Positions 15,980 through 23,408 of a stretch of DNA of 27,279 nt are shown in pieces. The notes beneath the pieces are model-generated. The model was given only the letters and a program-made list of their open reading frames with translations. It was not told the DNA's origin and did not search any database. The stretch comes from an uncultured Oscillospiraceae bacterium (GTDB lineage: Bacteria; Bacillota; Clostridia; Oscillospirales; Oscillospiraceae): the NCBI GenBank assembly GCA_948616425.1, contig CAPGBJ010000108.1, forward strand, positions 1 to 27,279. Reading direction: 5' to 3'. Position numbers and translations under genes: made by a program. Each line of letters starts with the position of its first letter. Within the stretch, counting starts at the first letter, position 1.

Positions 15980-16033
15980 ATGGAGCTGTCAAAAATCTGT
16001 GCAGAATTCAGAAAAGAGTTATATCAGGTATGA
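15980..16033 (+). CDS. Short leader ORF (17 residues) overlapping the MoxR start
   Basis: ATG 15980 follows AGGAGG by 6 nt, the best ribosome site of this operon, and encodes MELSKICAEFRKELYQV. Its TGA stop (16031-16033) overlaps the ATG of the ATPase gene (ATGA overlap), while the ATPase start itself has only a weak ribosome site. This geometry fits translational coupling. I recognise no homolog. It could also be the relic of a longer N-terminus in another frame. Confidence 0.45.
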   Translation: MELSKICAEFRKELYQV

Positions 16034-17088
16034 ACTTATCAATTACTGTCAATCACAAGCAGCTTTTGGATGTCCTGCTGAATGTGGGCCTCATCCGCCC
16101 TGTGTTTGTCTGGGGGGCGCCGGGTATCGGGAAGTCGGCCATTGTCCAGCAGTTCGCCGACTCTCTGGGCCTGGCCTGCGTCTCCTTGCTGGGCAGCCAG
16201 TTGGCGCCCGAGGACATCATCGGCGTGCCCCAGATACAGGACGGCTTCAGCCAGTTCTGTCCACCCCGGACCATCGCTCGGGCAGAGCCCTATGTCCTCT
16301 TCCTGGACGAGCTGAACGCCTGTACCTCCGAGGTACAGAAGGCTTTTTATTCCCTCATCCACGAGCGGCGCGTCGGGGAATACCGTCTCCCCGAGGGGTC
16401 CATCGTGGTGGGGGCGGGGAATCGGGCCCAGGACAACGCCATCACCCGGCCTATGTCCTCCGCCCTCATCAACCGGATGTTCCATGTGGAGCTCACAGCC
16501 AGTCCCCGTCTGTGGTTGGAGTGGGCCGCTCAAAACGGCATCCATCCCTATGTCTATGACTACATCACCAGCCGGCCCGACCACCTGTGGGCCAAGCCCC
16601 CCAAGAGTGAGGAGCCCTTCTCCACCCCCCGGTCCTGGCACATGCTCAGCGACGCCATCCGCAGCTATGGCCCCGACATCGGGGAGGACGCCCTGCGGGT
16701 ATTGGCGGCGGGCTCCCTCAGCCCCCAGCACGCCGCCCAGTTCATAGCCTACATCCGTCAGGTGCGCAGCCAGTACGCCCTGGACAAAATTCTCTCTGGC
16801 GAGCAGCCCTGGCCCGCAGGCGCGGAGGAGCGGGACGTACTCTACTTTCTGGCTCAGTCCCTCCGGGCCCGGCTGGTGAAGGAGCTGCCCCCCGACCGGA
16901 GCAAGCTCAGCGGCGACAGCCGCACCCTGGTCCTCCAGGCCAAGGACCGCATCACCGAATTGGCCGATCTCAGCTTGGAGATCGCCCGGATGGCGGTCAC
17001 CCCGGAGAACGGCAGAGAGCTGCCCGACTGGTTTGTCGTGGAGCTGTTTCGGGACCTGCCTCGGCTGGCCGACAAGCGAAACGGGTAA
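16030..17088 (+). CDS. MoxR-type AAA+ ATPase
   Basis: This 352-residue AAA+ ATPase of the MoxR group is a cytoplasmic chaperone-like motor usually paired with a VWA-domain protein. It has Walker A GAPGIGKS (29-36), Walker B VLFLDEL (D93, E94), sensor 1 in VVGAGNRAQD (N131), and an arginine-finger candidate in SSALINRM (R149). The start ATG 16030 overlaps the stop of the short leader ORF; the open frame extends upstream to 15889 but that part contains the promoter. The next gene, a VWA protein, starts 8 nt after the stop, so the pair is a co-translated MoxR-VWA module. Such modules typically mature or remodel a client complex; no client is evident here. Confidence 0.9.
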   Translation: MNLSITVNHKQLLDVLLNVGLIRPVFVWGAPGIGKSAIVQQFADSLGLACVSLLGSQLAPEDIIGVPQIQDGFSQFCPPRTIARAEPYVLFLDELNACTSEVQKAFYSLIHERRVGEYRLPEGSIVVGAGNRAQDNAITRPMSSALINRMFHVELTASPRLWLEWAAQNGIHPYVYDYITSRPDHLWAKPPKSEEPFSTPRSWHMLSDAIRSYGPDIGEDALRVLAAGSLSPQHAAQFIAYIRQVRSQYALDKILSGEQPWPAGAEERDVLYFLAQSLRARLVKELPPDRSKLSGDSRTLVLQAKDRITELADLSLEIARMAVTPENGRELPDWFVVELFRDLPRLADKRNG

Positions 17089-17095
17089 CGACGAA

Positions 17096-18874
17096 ATGAA
17101 GGGAAAACAGAAAAAGCCCAATCCGGCCCAAGAGGCCATCCAGGCCGGGTGCAGACTGGTAAAACACAATCCCGTGCTGGGCCCCCTTCTGGAGCGAGCG
17201 GAGACCCGCTTTGACGACAGCTACCCCATGGCCAGGGAGGACTGGGCCTGGGTGGACGCCAACGGGACAATATACGCCAACAGCCACCGCCGGGCCGCCC
17301 CCCAGGAGTGGGCCTATGTGTTGGCCCACTGCCTGCTTCATCTGGCCCTGGGCCACATCCGAGAGGACCGGGACGGGGACCCGCTGTGGAACGCCGCCTG
17401 TGACTGCGTCACGGCCCGGTACTTGGCTGACCTCCATATTGGGTCTGCCCCAGGGGAGCTGTCCGCCCCCCTGCCCTCCAACGCCCGGGAGGAGGAGAAG
17501 CTCTACCTCTGGCTGAAGGAGCACAGAGACCCGGCCTACTTCTGCTTCTCCACTATGAGCGGCGGCCGGGCGGACATGGCGTGGCGGCCTCGGATCAGCT
17601 TCTACTGGCAGGGCGGTCCCACCGACTGGCGGCAGCTCTTTGCCGAAAGCCTGCGAGATGCCCTGCGGGCCGCAGTGGACTACGCCGGAGGCGTCAGGGT
17701 TGAGCCGGGAGGATGTAAAAAAATGGGTCCCATCCAGCGGGCCCAGGAGTGGTTTTTATCCAGCTACCCCCTGCTGGGCGGGGTGGCCTCGGGCTTCCAG
17801 CTGGTGGACGACCCCCTGACCGTCCAACGCATGGACATCTCGGTAGCCGCCATCTCAGTCCATATGCGGGAGATCTACGTCAATCCCGCCGCCCATCTCA
17901 CCGAGGCGGAGTGGCGATTCGTCCTGGCCCACGAGTACCTCCACGCCGCACTGTGCCATGAGCAGCGGCTAGGCAGCCGGGACCCCGAACTGTGGAATGC
18001 GGCCTGTGACTACGTTATCAACCAGTGGCTTCGGGACATGGAGGTGGGCTCCATGCCCGAGGGTCTCCTCTTCGACCCGGAGCTCAGCGGTCTGTCGGCC
18101 GAGAGTATCTATGACCTGCTGGCCGCCAACCTGCGCAAATATCGGCGCATGGCTCAGCACGATATTCTCTTTGGCCCAACCGGCTGGCGGGGCTCCAAGG
18201 ACTTTGTAGACCTGGACGCCTGGTGCCGCTCCGCCATTCAGCGGGGACTGGACTACCATCAGGCCCACGGCCGGGGCTATCTCCCTGCCAATCTGGTGGA
18301 AGAGATCCGAGCCCTGTCCCAGCCCCCGATTCCCTGGGATGTGAAGCTGGCTCGGTGGTTCGACGAGCGGTTCGAGCCGCTAGAGAAACGCCGCACCTAC
18401 GCCCGCCTCAGCCGGCGGCAGTCCTCCACCCCCGATATCCCCCGGCCCTCCTGGCGGTATGAGGAGGAGGCTCATGCGGGGCGGACCTTCGGCGTGCTGC
18501 TGGACACCTCCGGCTCCATGGACCGAAACCTGCTGGCCGCCGCCCTGGGAGCCGTCGCCAGCTACAGCGCCGTCCGGGACGTGAACCGGGTGCGGGTGGT
18601 GTTCTGCGACGCCTCCCCCTACGACCAGGGATACATGGAGGTGTCGGACATTGCCAGCAGCGTCAAGGTCCGGGGGCGGGGTGGAACGGTCCTCCAGCCC
18701 GGCGTTGAATTGCTGGAATATGCCCCGGATTTTCCAAAAGAGGCCCCCGTCCTTATCATCACCGACTGCGAATGCGACCGCCTCAATCTCTATGGCCGAG
18801 ATCACGCCTTCCTAGTACCCAGAGGGCGCAGCCTGCCCTTTTTGCCCAAGGGCCCTGTATTTTATTTGGAGTAG
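17096..18874 (+). CDS. VWA-like protein with duplicated metallopeptidase-like domain (DUF2201-type)
   Basis: This 592-residue partner of the MoxR ATPase has two copies of a metallopeptidase-like domain. In the first (about 44-125) the motif is AHCLLHLALGH (H78, H82, H87; the catalytic Glu is Cys). In the second (about 245-325) it is AHEYLHAALCH (H279, E280, H283, H288), a complete HExxH. Both are followed by the same LWNAACD block. The C-terminus is a VWA fold with MIDAS motif DTSGS (470-474) and GRGGTVLQPG. Related DUF2201/VWA-like proteins that I know have one such domain and about 400 residues, so this is an internal duplication with one degenerate copy. ATG 17096 has a weak ribosome site and probably relies on coupling to the ATPase stop 8 nt upstream. 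Confidence 0.85.
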   Translation: MKGKQKKPNPAQEAIQAGCRLVKHNPVLGPLLERAETRFDDSYPMAREDWAWVDANGTIYANSHRRAAPQEWAYVLAHCLLHLALGHIREDRDGDPLWNAACDCVTARYLADLHIGSAPGELSAPLPSNAREEEKLYLWLKEHRDPAYFCFSTMSGGRADMAWRPRISFYWQGGPTDWRQLFAESLRDALRAAVDYAGGVRVEPGGCKKMGPIQRAQEWFLSSYPLLGGVASGFQLVDDPLTVQRMDISVAAISVHMREIYVNPAAHLTEAEWRFVLAHEYLHAALCHEQRLGSRDPELWNAACDYVINQWLRDMEVGSMPEGLLFDPELSGLSAESIYDLLAANLRKYRRMAQHDILFGPTGWRGSKDFVDLDAWCRSAIQRGLDYHQAHGRGYLPANLVEEIRALSQPPIPWDVKLARWFDERFEPLEKRRTYARLSRRQSSTPDIPRPSWRYEEEAHAGRTFGVLLDTSGSMDRNLLAAALGAVASYSAVRDVNRVRVVFCDASPYDQGYMEVSDIASSVKVRGRGGTVLQPGVELLEYAPDFPKEAPVLIITDCECDRLNLYGRDHAFLVPRGRSLPFLPKGPVFYLE

Positions 18875-18973
18875 GACGAATTTCTCTGCTGAGATGACAG
18901 CTCCCTCAGATGTGATGTTCCGCAGCCGCTTGCACGCCCCTCCTAGCAGAGACGCGGGCGTCTTATCTTTCTC

Positions 18974-19002
18974 TTGCACAATCTCCATATCCGTGTTAAA
19001 AT
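18974..19002 (+). promoter_or_regulatory. Sigma-70-type promoter of the TetR-family gene
   Basis: TTGCAC (18974-18979) and TAAAAT (18997-19002) are separated by 17 nt, upstream of the GTG start at 19049. This gives the regulator its own promoter downstream of the VWA gene. Confidence 0.65.
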
Positions 19003-19048
19003 AAAGTCAAATTTTATATTTTGTTTTTATTCCTGGGGAGGTGATGGG

Positions 19049-19657
19049 GTGCCAAGGGTGGCTTATTCAGAGGAGGACCGGGCACATATCCGTCAGGACT
19101 TGATTGCCGCCGGGCTGGAGCTGATGGCCAAGAACGGAATCCAGCGCACCACTGTGGAGCAAATCTACAAAAAAGTTGGCATTTCACGCACCTTTTTCTA
19201 CTCATTCTTTCCCACGAAAGAAGATTTGATTGTTGAAACGCTGTACTTGCAGCAACCCAAGATCATCGCCTATGTCAAAAGCCTGATGGATGACTCGACC
19301 CTGAGCTGGCAAGAGGCGGTCAGGAAATTTCTCTACACCTGCTGCTACGGCGAGGAAAACGGCATCGCCGTTTTAACCGTCGAGGAACAGCAGCTGATTT
19401 TCAGACACCTGTCCCCGGAGAGTTACCGGGTGTTTCGGGAGAAACAACTGCGCCTATTCGGGCAGATTTTAGAGGCCTTTGGGATCAAGGCGGACAAGTC
19501 CCGAATCGATCTATTCACCAATTTAAGCCTGATGGTGATGGTGGTGCGCAGGGCCATCCCAGACACCCTCCCGCTGTTCGTCCCCGAAGCGGCCGACGAG
19601 ACGGCAGCCTTTCAGATCAACATGATCGTGGAGGCTCTGGAGCGGCTCAAAGAGTAG
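19049..19657 (+). CDS. TetR-family transcriptional regulator
   Basis: This 202-residue regulator has the TetR N-terminal helix-turn-helix (about residues 9-58: DLIAAGLELMAKNGIQRTTV followed by EQIYKKVGISRTFFYSFFPTKEDL) and an all-helical ligand domain. The start is GTG 19049, 7 nt after GGGGAGG; the longer open frame begins upstream of the promoter and is not used. Its ligand and targets are unknown; the MoxR-VWA genes upstream or the small gene downstream are candidates. The stop codon TAG (19655-19657) is the first three bases of repeat copy 4, so the reading frame ends exactly at the insertion border. Confidence 0.88.
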   Translation: MPRVAYSEEDRAHIRQDLIAAGLELMAKNGIQRTTVEQIYKKVGISRTFFYSFFPTKEDLIVETLYLQQPKIIAYVKSLMDDSTLSWQEAVRKFLYTCCYGEENGIAVLTVEEQQLIFRHLSPESYRVFREKQLRLFGQILEAFGIKADKSRIDLFTNLSLMVMVVRRAIPDTLPLFVPEAADETAAFQINMIVEALERLKE

Positions 19658-19819
19658 GACTTATTTGAAACATGGTAACATGCCCAAACGCCGGCTCTTT
19701 TCCGCCATGCTTTGCCAATTTCCCTTGAAATACATCCAGTATTCCTGCGTCAAATTGGCTTCCTCTGGCGAAAAAATTTCTTGCCGTTGGGCACAGTTCC
19801 ATTTTTTTAACAGCGCCTA
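19655..19819 (-). repeat. MITE-like dispersed repeat, copy 4 (complete)
   Basis: This complete 165-bp copy is in reverse orientation, from TAGGACTTATTTGAAACATGG to CAGCGCCTA. The terminal inverted repeats and palindromic interior are kept with small changes. The TA at its left border is part of the TetR gene's TAG stop codon. Confidence 0.92.
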
Positions 19820-19822
19820 ATC

Positions 19823-19867
19823 AATTCCGTCCGAATATTCTGTCTCTGCTCCCATTCGGACGGAATT
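19823..19867 (+). terminator. Hairpin, probable original terminator of the TetR gene
   Basis: AATTCCGTCCGAAT and its exact complement ATTCGGACGGAATT form a 14-bp stem around a 17-nt loop, followed by the T-rich TATTTTACG. It begins 4 nt beyond repeat copy 4, as if the repeat had been inserted between the TetR stop and its terminator. An operator for the downstream gene is the alternative. Confidence 0.55.
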
Positions 19868-19869
19868 TA

Positions 19870-19897
19870 TTTTACGCCAAATAAAAACAATTATAAA
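19870..19897 (+). promoter_or_regulatory. Weak promoter candidate for the 161-residue gene
   Basis: TTTTAC (19870-19875) and TATAAA (19892-19897) are separated by 16 nt in a very AT-rich stretch. The -10 is good but the -35 is poor. It overlaps the end of the preceding hairpin tail. Confidence 0.35.
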
Positions 19898-19935
19898 ATT
19901 TTATCTTTATTCAATCTTGCTTAGGAGGAAAAATA

Positions 19936-20421
19936 ATGGGTCTGTTCAGTAAATTATTTCAAGGTCCGAAAATTGACATGGAGAAGAGCGAGGCCAACAA
20001 AAAGAAAATGCGCGTACTGTTCAATCAGGCTGTAGAGGACGGGGAGGACTATCGGCTCATCTTCGGGTACACCGAGGATGTGAGTCGGTTCAATTACGGC
20101 TTTGTCCACGGCAGCAAGACAAAGATTGGAAATCTAATAGTTGGCTGGAACGAGGCCAGCCAAACCATTGTGGTAGTGCCCACCGTCCCAGACCTCTCCA
20201 CCTGCGGCGACCCAGTTTACTACCGCCGCGCAGAGATCTTAAAGGCCTATCGGAACAAATATCCCACTGACGCGTTTATCATCTACCCGGACAAAACGGC
20301 TTACATCGGGATCAACGCCTACGACTGGCTGGAGGATGAAAAGCTATATGTCTATGTGTCCCAGGAGGAGGAACTGACTGCTTTCACCCACTTTTTTATG
20401 AACCAATTTGCCACAAAGTGA
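19936..20421 (+). CDS. Uncharacterised 161-residue protein
   Basis: I do not recognise this protein. It begins MGLFSKLFQGPKIDMEKSEA, has a mixed-charge cytosolic composition, no signal peptide and no membrane span. It alternates predicted beta strands (YRLIFGYT, TIVVVPTV, DAFIIYPDKTAYIGI, KLYVYVS) with a helix near YYRRAEILKAYRNKY. That would suit a small alpha/beta fold, perhaps a PH-like or immunity-type protein, but no function can be assigned. The start is well supported by AGGAGG 8 nt upstream. It is flanked by repeat copy 4 upstream and a strong terminator downstream, so it is a single-gene unit. Confidence 0.75.
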   Translation: MGLFSKLFQGPKIDMEKSEANKKKMRVLFNQAVEDGEDYRLIFGYTEDVSRFNYGFVHGSKTKIGNLIVGWNEASQTIVVVPTVPDLSTCGDPVYYRRAEILKAYRNKYPTDAFIIYPDKTAYIGINAYDWLEDEKLYVYVSQEEELTAFTHFFMNQFATK

Positions 20422-20538
20422 GAAGACCCATCCCTTTTCTGTCTATTTGGGTCCAGGGGACGGCGTACCTAGTTTCGCCGAAAGCCGCCTCGACAAGTAC
20501 TGGCGGGGCAAGCCCCCTCGGCAGAAATATCCCAGCAG

Positions 20539-20593
20539 AACTGGAGACCGTGGTGCGGGCCAAGGGCAGCTGCACCACGGTCTCCAGTTTTTT
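20539..20593 (+). terminator. Strong intrinsic terminator
   Basis: An 18-bp perfect stem (AACTGGAGACCGTGGTGC and its complement) with a 15-nt loop is followed by a run of six T. It terminates the upstream 161-residue gene. The rest of 20422-20646, between convergent genes, holds only short GC-rich hairpins and no gene I can support. Confidence 0.88.
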
Positions 20594-20646
20594 GGCCCTC
20601 TGCCGTCCCCACACCCGCGCCGCCAAGCGCGGCAAAAAAGCCCTAT

Positions 20647-21531
20647 TCATGCGCGAGACAGATTTTTTTCTTGAATCCATTTCAGGGTAAAGGTTTTAAA
20701 AATATCCGCCTGGGGGGAAAGCGCCGTATTGCCCTTATGCGCAATATAAGATGTACAGGTCATATCCGGGTCTGCAAAGTGCCGTATCACGGTATTCTCG
20801 GGCGCATGGCGGGCGGCAAGAAATTCAAATGACACCGCAATCCCCGCGTTTTGTCCAGCTAACCTGTGGCAAAAATCAATCTCAAGCGGTTCTACGATGA
20901 CATGCGGATGTATCCCCGCGTGCTTCAAGCGATTCATAATCATATGGTAGGACGTGTAATCGCGGGAAGGAATAATCATGTTCTGACCATCTAAATCTTT
21001 GTAAGAAATGGTATCTTTTTGGGCCAAAGGGTGCTTTTCATGTACAACTAAGCACAAAGAATAGGTGACAATCGGGGTGGAAATGAAGACCTTTGGATCA
21101 ATTGGCCCGCCAAAAATACCGATCTCTGCTTCCCCGCTGAGCAGATTTTGCTGCACTGCTTTATCTGTGTTTTCGCGGACCATCGGTACAATACCAGGAT
21201 ATGTGTTTTGAAAATTTTGTATAAAATCTATGCCCAGCCACTCCAGAGCCCTGGCGGCAAAGCTAAGCTGCAAGGTGTAGGATGAACGGGCCGTATGGAT
21301 ATCATCCAATAAATTGATAATCGTCTGTACTCGCCTATACAGAGAAAGTCCCTGTACGGTAGGTTCCAGTCCATAGTGTCTCCGCAGAAACAAAGGCACT
21401 CCCATCTCCATTTCTATCTTTCGAATAATTCTGCCGCACCCCTGAGGCGTTATAAATAGTTTTTGCGATGCCTTGTTGATACTCTTTGCCTCGAATACCG
21501 CCACAAAAACATGAAGATCTTTTGTATCCAT
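20647..21531 (-). CDS. LysR-family transcriptional regulator
   Basis: This 294-residue LysR-type regulator has an N-terminal winged helix-turn-helix (1-60: LHVFVAVFEAKSINKASQKL, then FITPQGCGRIIRKIE) and a periplasmic-binding-protein-like effector domain (about 90-294). The start is ATG 21531, with GGGGAGG about 9 nt upstream; a GTG 9 nt earlier is too close to that site. It is divergent from the MFS/Ntn-hydrolase/pxpABC genes and is their likely activator, perhaps sensing 5-oxoproline or a related compound (inference). Repeat copy 5 now sits in the divergent intergenic region. Confidence 0.9.
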   Translation of the reverse strand: MDTKDLHVFVAVFEAKSINKASQKLFITPQGCGRIIRKIEMEMGVPLFLRRHYGLEPTVQGLSLYRRVQTIINLLDDIHTARSSYTLQLSFAARALEWLGIDFIQNFQNTYPGIVPMVRENTDKAVQQNLLSGEAEIGIFGGPIDPKVFISTPIVTYSLCLVVHEKHPLAQKDTISYKDLDGQNMIIPSRDYTSYHMIMNRLKHAGIHPHVIVEPLEIDFCHRLAGQNAGIAVSFEFLAARHAPENTVIRHFADPDMTCTSYIAHKGNTALSPQADIFKTFTLKWIQEKNLSRA

Positions 21532-21617
21532 AGACGCCACCTCCCCACCTTGTGCTTTTTCTCAAGTCCCTGCATACGTTTTTGCCCATATGTTCATGGC
21601 TGTTACCTCCCTAAGAC

Positions 21618-21783
21618 TAGGGCTTGTTTGAAACATGGTAACATGCCCCAACGCCGGCTCTTTTTCCGCCATGCTTTTCCAATTTTCCTTGAAATACATC
21701 CAGTATTCCTGCGTCAAATTGGCTTCGTCTGGCGAAAAAATTTCTCGCCGTTGGGCATAGTTCCATCTTTCAAACAGATCCTA
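21618..21783 (-). repeat. MITE-like dispersed repeat, copy 5 (complete)
   Basis: This complete 166-bp copy is in reverse orientation, from TAGGGCTTGTTTGAAACATGG to CAGATCCTA, nearly identical to copies 1 and 6. It is inserted upstream of the LysR gene, in the 563-bp gap before the MFS gene. Apart from it, that gap holds only the candidate regulatory sites listed next. Confidence 0.92.
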
Positions 21784-21965
21784 TACGATTTCCTGGGAAA
21801 AAGCAAATGTGTACTCCATATTATCCCCCTTCCAAAATCCGGAAAAACCCTTGGAATCTGTGAAACGCTAAAATCCTTTCGTCAGGATTCTTCCTCTCAC
21901 GACACGCAAACCCCTGTTGAATTTAATAAATATTATAAAACATTTTCTCCTCTTTTAGTTGATTG

Positions 21966-22031
21966 CAAACAAATTGTTTGGGCCTGACATCGCTTTTGTT
22001 TATTCCCACTATTTCTTCATTCCGCTATGAT
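21966..22031 (+). promoter_or_regulatory. Candidate LysR-binding dyad and -10 box of the MFS-pxp operon
   Basis: CAAACAA and TTGTTTG flank a single A (21966-21980), a perfect dyad. A TATGAT box (22026-22031) without a good -35 follows. The dyad centre lies about 65 nt before the start site implied by that box, the typical position of a LysR recognition site at an activated promoter. The strict T-N11-A form is not evident. Confidence 0.45.
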
Positions 22032-22094
22032 GAGAGCATCAAAGGTTCCTTTGTAGTGTTTCGGGCATGATATTCGAAAGGGGAGATTATAGTT

Positions 22095-23279
22095 ATGGAA
22101 ATGTCAGAAAAACAAAAGTCCAGTCCCTGGGGGTTGCTCATCATCGTATTGATACTGGCAACAGCCCCTCCTGCCGCGCTGTTTAAGATCGCCTCGGTAC
22201 AAACCACCATGATGAATGCGCTGGGACTCACCGCCACCCAAGTGGGCCTTCTCTCATCGTCCTTTTCCCTGGCAAGTGTTGTAATGGCTATCCCCGGCGG
22301 CATCATTGCGGCAAAATTTGGCAACTGGAAGACCGGTCTTTTATCCTTTTTAGCGGTAATGGTCGGGGGTTCAATCGGTGTATTTTTCAGCGGCCTGTCC
22401 CTATTAATCCTGGCCCGTGTGATTGAAGGCGTCGGTCAAGTTCTGATCGGCCTGGTAGGCCCCAGCGTGATCAGCCAGGCGTTTGCGCCTGAAAAGCGCG
22501 GCAAAGCAATGGGCGTTTTTATGACATATATGTCGATCGCCTCCGTTATGGCCTACAACATCTTTCCGCGCATCGCGCGGAGCAGCGGGTGGAAGGGGAC
22601 CTGGGTATTTACCACCCTTTTTGCACTGGCCTGCCTGTTGGTATGGGCACTCCTGAAAAAGCCGATCACCTCCACTGAAGTAACGGCCAGCAATGACGAG
22701 CCGCAGGTGCGTCTTACCGATGTGGTAAAGAATAAGTCCGTGTGGCTGATCTCTCTGCAAGTCACCTTCTGCACCATCGCTTTTCAGGGTGTCTTCCTAT
22801 TCATGTCCAACTATCTTGTGACGGTACGGGGCATGGAAGAGGCGGCCGCGGGCTCGCTGTGCAGCATTTCCGGCACCATTGGTATCCTCGGCAGTATTTT
22901 AAGCGGCACAATTTCGGACAAGTTAAATACACGCAAATGGATCATCCTCTTTTTGGCGCTGGTGTGCGGCGCGCACTACATACTGCCCCCCATGTGGCCC
23001 ACACAGGTCTTTTTTGCCTACATTTTCATCTTTGGCCTGTTGGGCAACGGCATTACGCCCGTCGCATTCACCGGGGTCACAGAAGTTGTCTCCTCCCCAA
23101 GGCTGGCAGGGGTGGCCGTCGCAATGGTAACGCTGATGATGAATCTAGGTATCCTGTTGTCAACCCCTATTTTTGGTATGATTCTGGACAGTTCCAGCTG
23201 GCAGACCGCGTATATCTGCATGGGCGTCATCTCGATGCTTGGAGGTGCTTTGGTGCTGCTCTGTAAAAATCTGAAATAA
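22095..23279 (+). CDS. Major facilitator superfamily transporter
   Basis: This 394-residue MFS permease has about 12 membrane segments in two halves, separated by a cytosolic loop around residues 190-215 (KPITSTEVTASNDEPQVRLT). Typical elements are the IPGGIIAAKFGNWKTGLL loop (MFS motif A-like, after segment 2) and SGTISDKLNTRKW in the second half. The ribosome site AAGGGGAG is 9 nt before ATG. It is first in a plus-strand series with an Ntn hydrolase and pxpABC, divergent from a LysR regulator. It could therefore import 5-oxoproline or a compound that yields it (inference from context only). Confidence 0.88.
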   Translation: MEMSEKQKSSPWGLLIIVLILATAPPAALFKIASVQTTMMNALGLTATQVGLLSSSFSLASVVMAIPGGIIAAKFGNWKTGLLSFLAVMVGGSIGVFFSGLSLLILARVIEGVGQVLIGLVGPSVISQAFAPEKRGKAMGVFMTYMSIASVMAYNIFPRIARSSGWKGTWVFTTLFALACLLVWALLKKPITSTEVTASNDEPQVRLTDVVKNKSVWLISLQVTFCTIAFQGVFLFMSNYLVTVRGMEEAAAGSLCSISGTIGILGSILSGTISDKLNTRKWIILFLALVCGAHYILPPMWPTQVFFAYIFIFGLLGNGITPVAFTGVTEVVSSPRLAGVAVAMVTLMMNLGILLSTPIFGMILDSSSWQTAYICMGVISMLGGALVLLCKNLK

Positions 23280-23408
23280 TTCTTCACAAATTCCTAGGGG
23301 TTTGTACCCTGTGGATACACAGACGACGGCTTTGGCACAATGTCAACCATTGCTTTCCGGAAAAACACCGATCAACCCACTATCACGATGAAAAGGAGAA
23401 TCTATGCC

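Noticed and set aside
15889..16029. N-terminal extension of the MoxR ATPase to 15889
   Set aside because: This stretch contains the TTGAGA-TATACT promoter and the leader ORF ribosome site, and its translation has no family similarity.
16039..17169. Long minus-strand frame opposite the MoxR ATPase, and a similar one at 513-1637 opposite the symporter
   Set aside because: Both are shadows of genes with clear family motifs on the other strand, with no ribosome site and atypical composition.
18883..18952. Inverted repeat TCTCTGCT / AGCAGAGA between the VWA and TetR genes as a terminator
   Set aside because: The arms are 8 bp with a 54-nt loop and a competing CTGAG/CTCAG hairpin. There is no clean T tract directly after the stem, so termination cannot be claimed.
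18974..19048. N-terminal extension of the TetR protein to 18974
   Set aside because: The extension begins at the -35 box of a good promoter; GTG 19049 has the proper ribosome site and gives a normal TetR length.
20620..20638. GC-rich hairpin CCGCGC/GCGCGG as terminator of the LysR gene
   Set aside because: In the LysR (minus) direction no T run follows the stem; the adjacent A run is on the wrong side.
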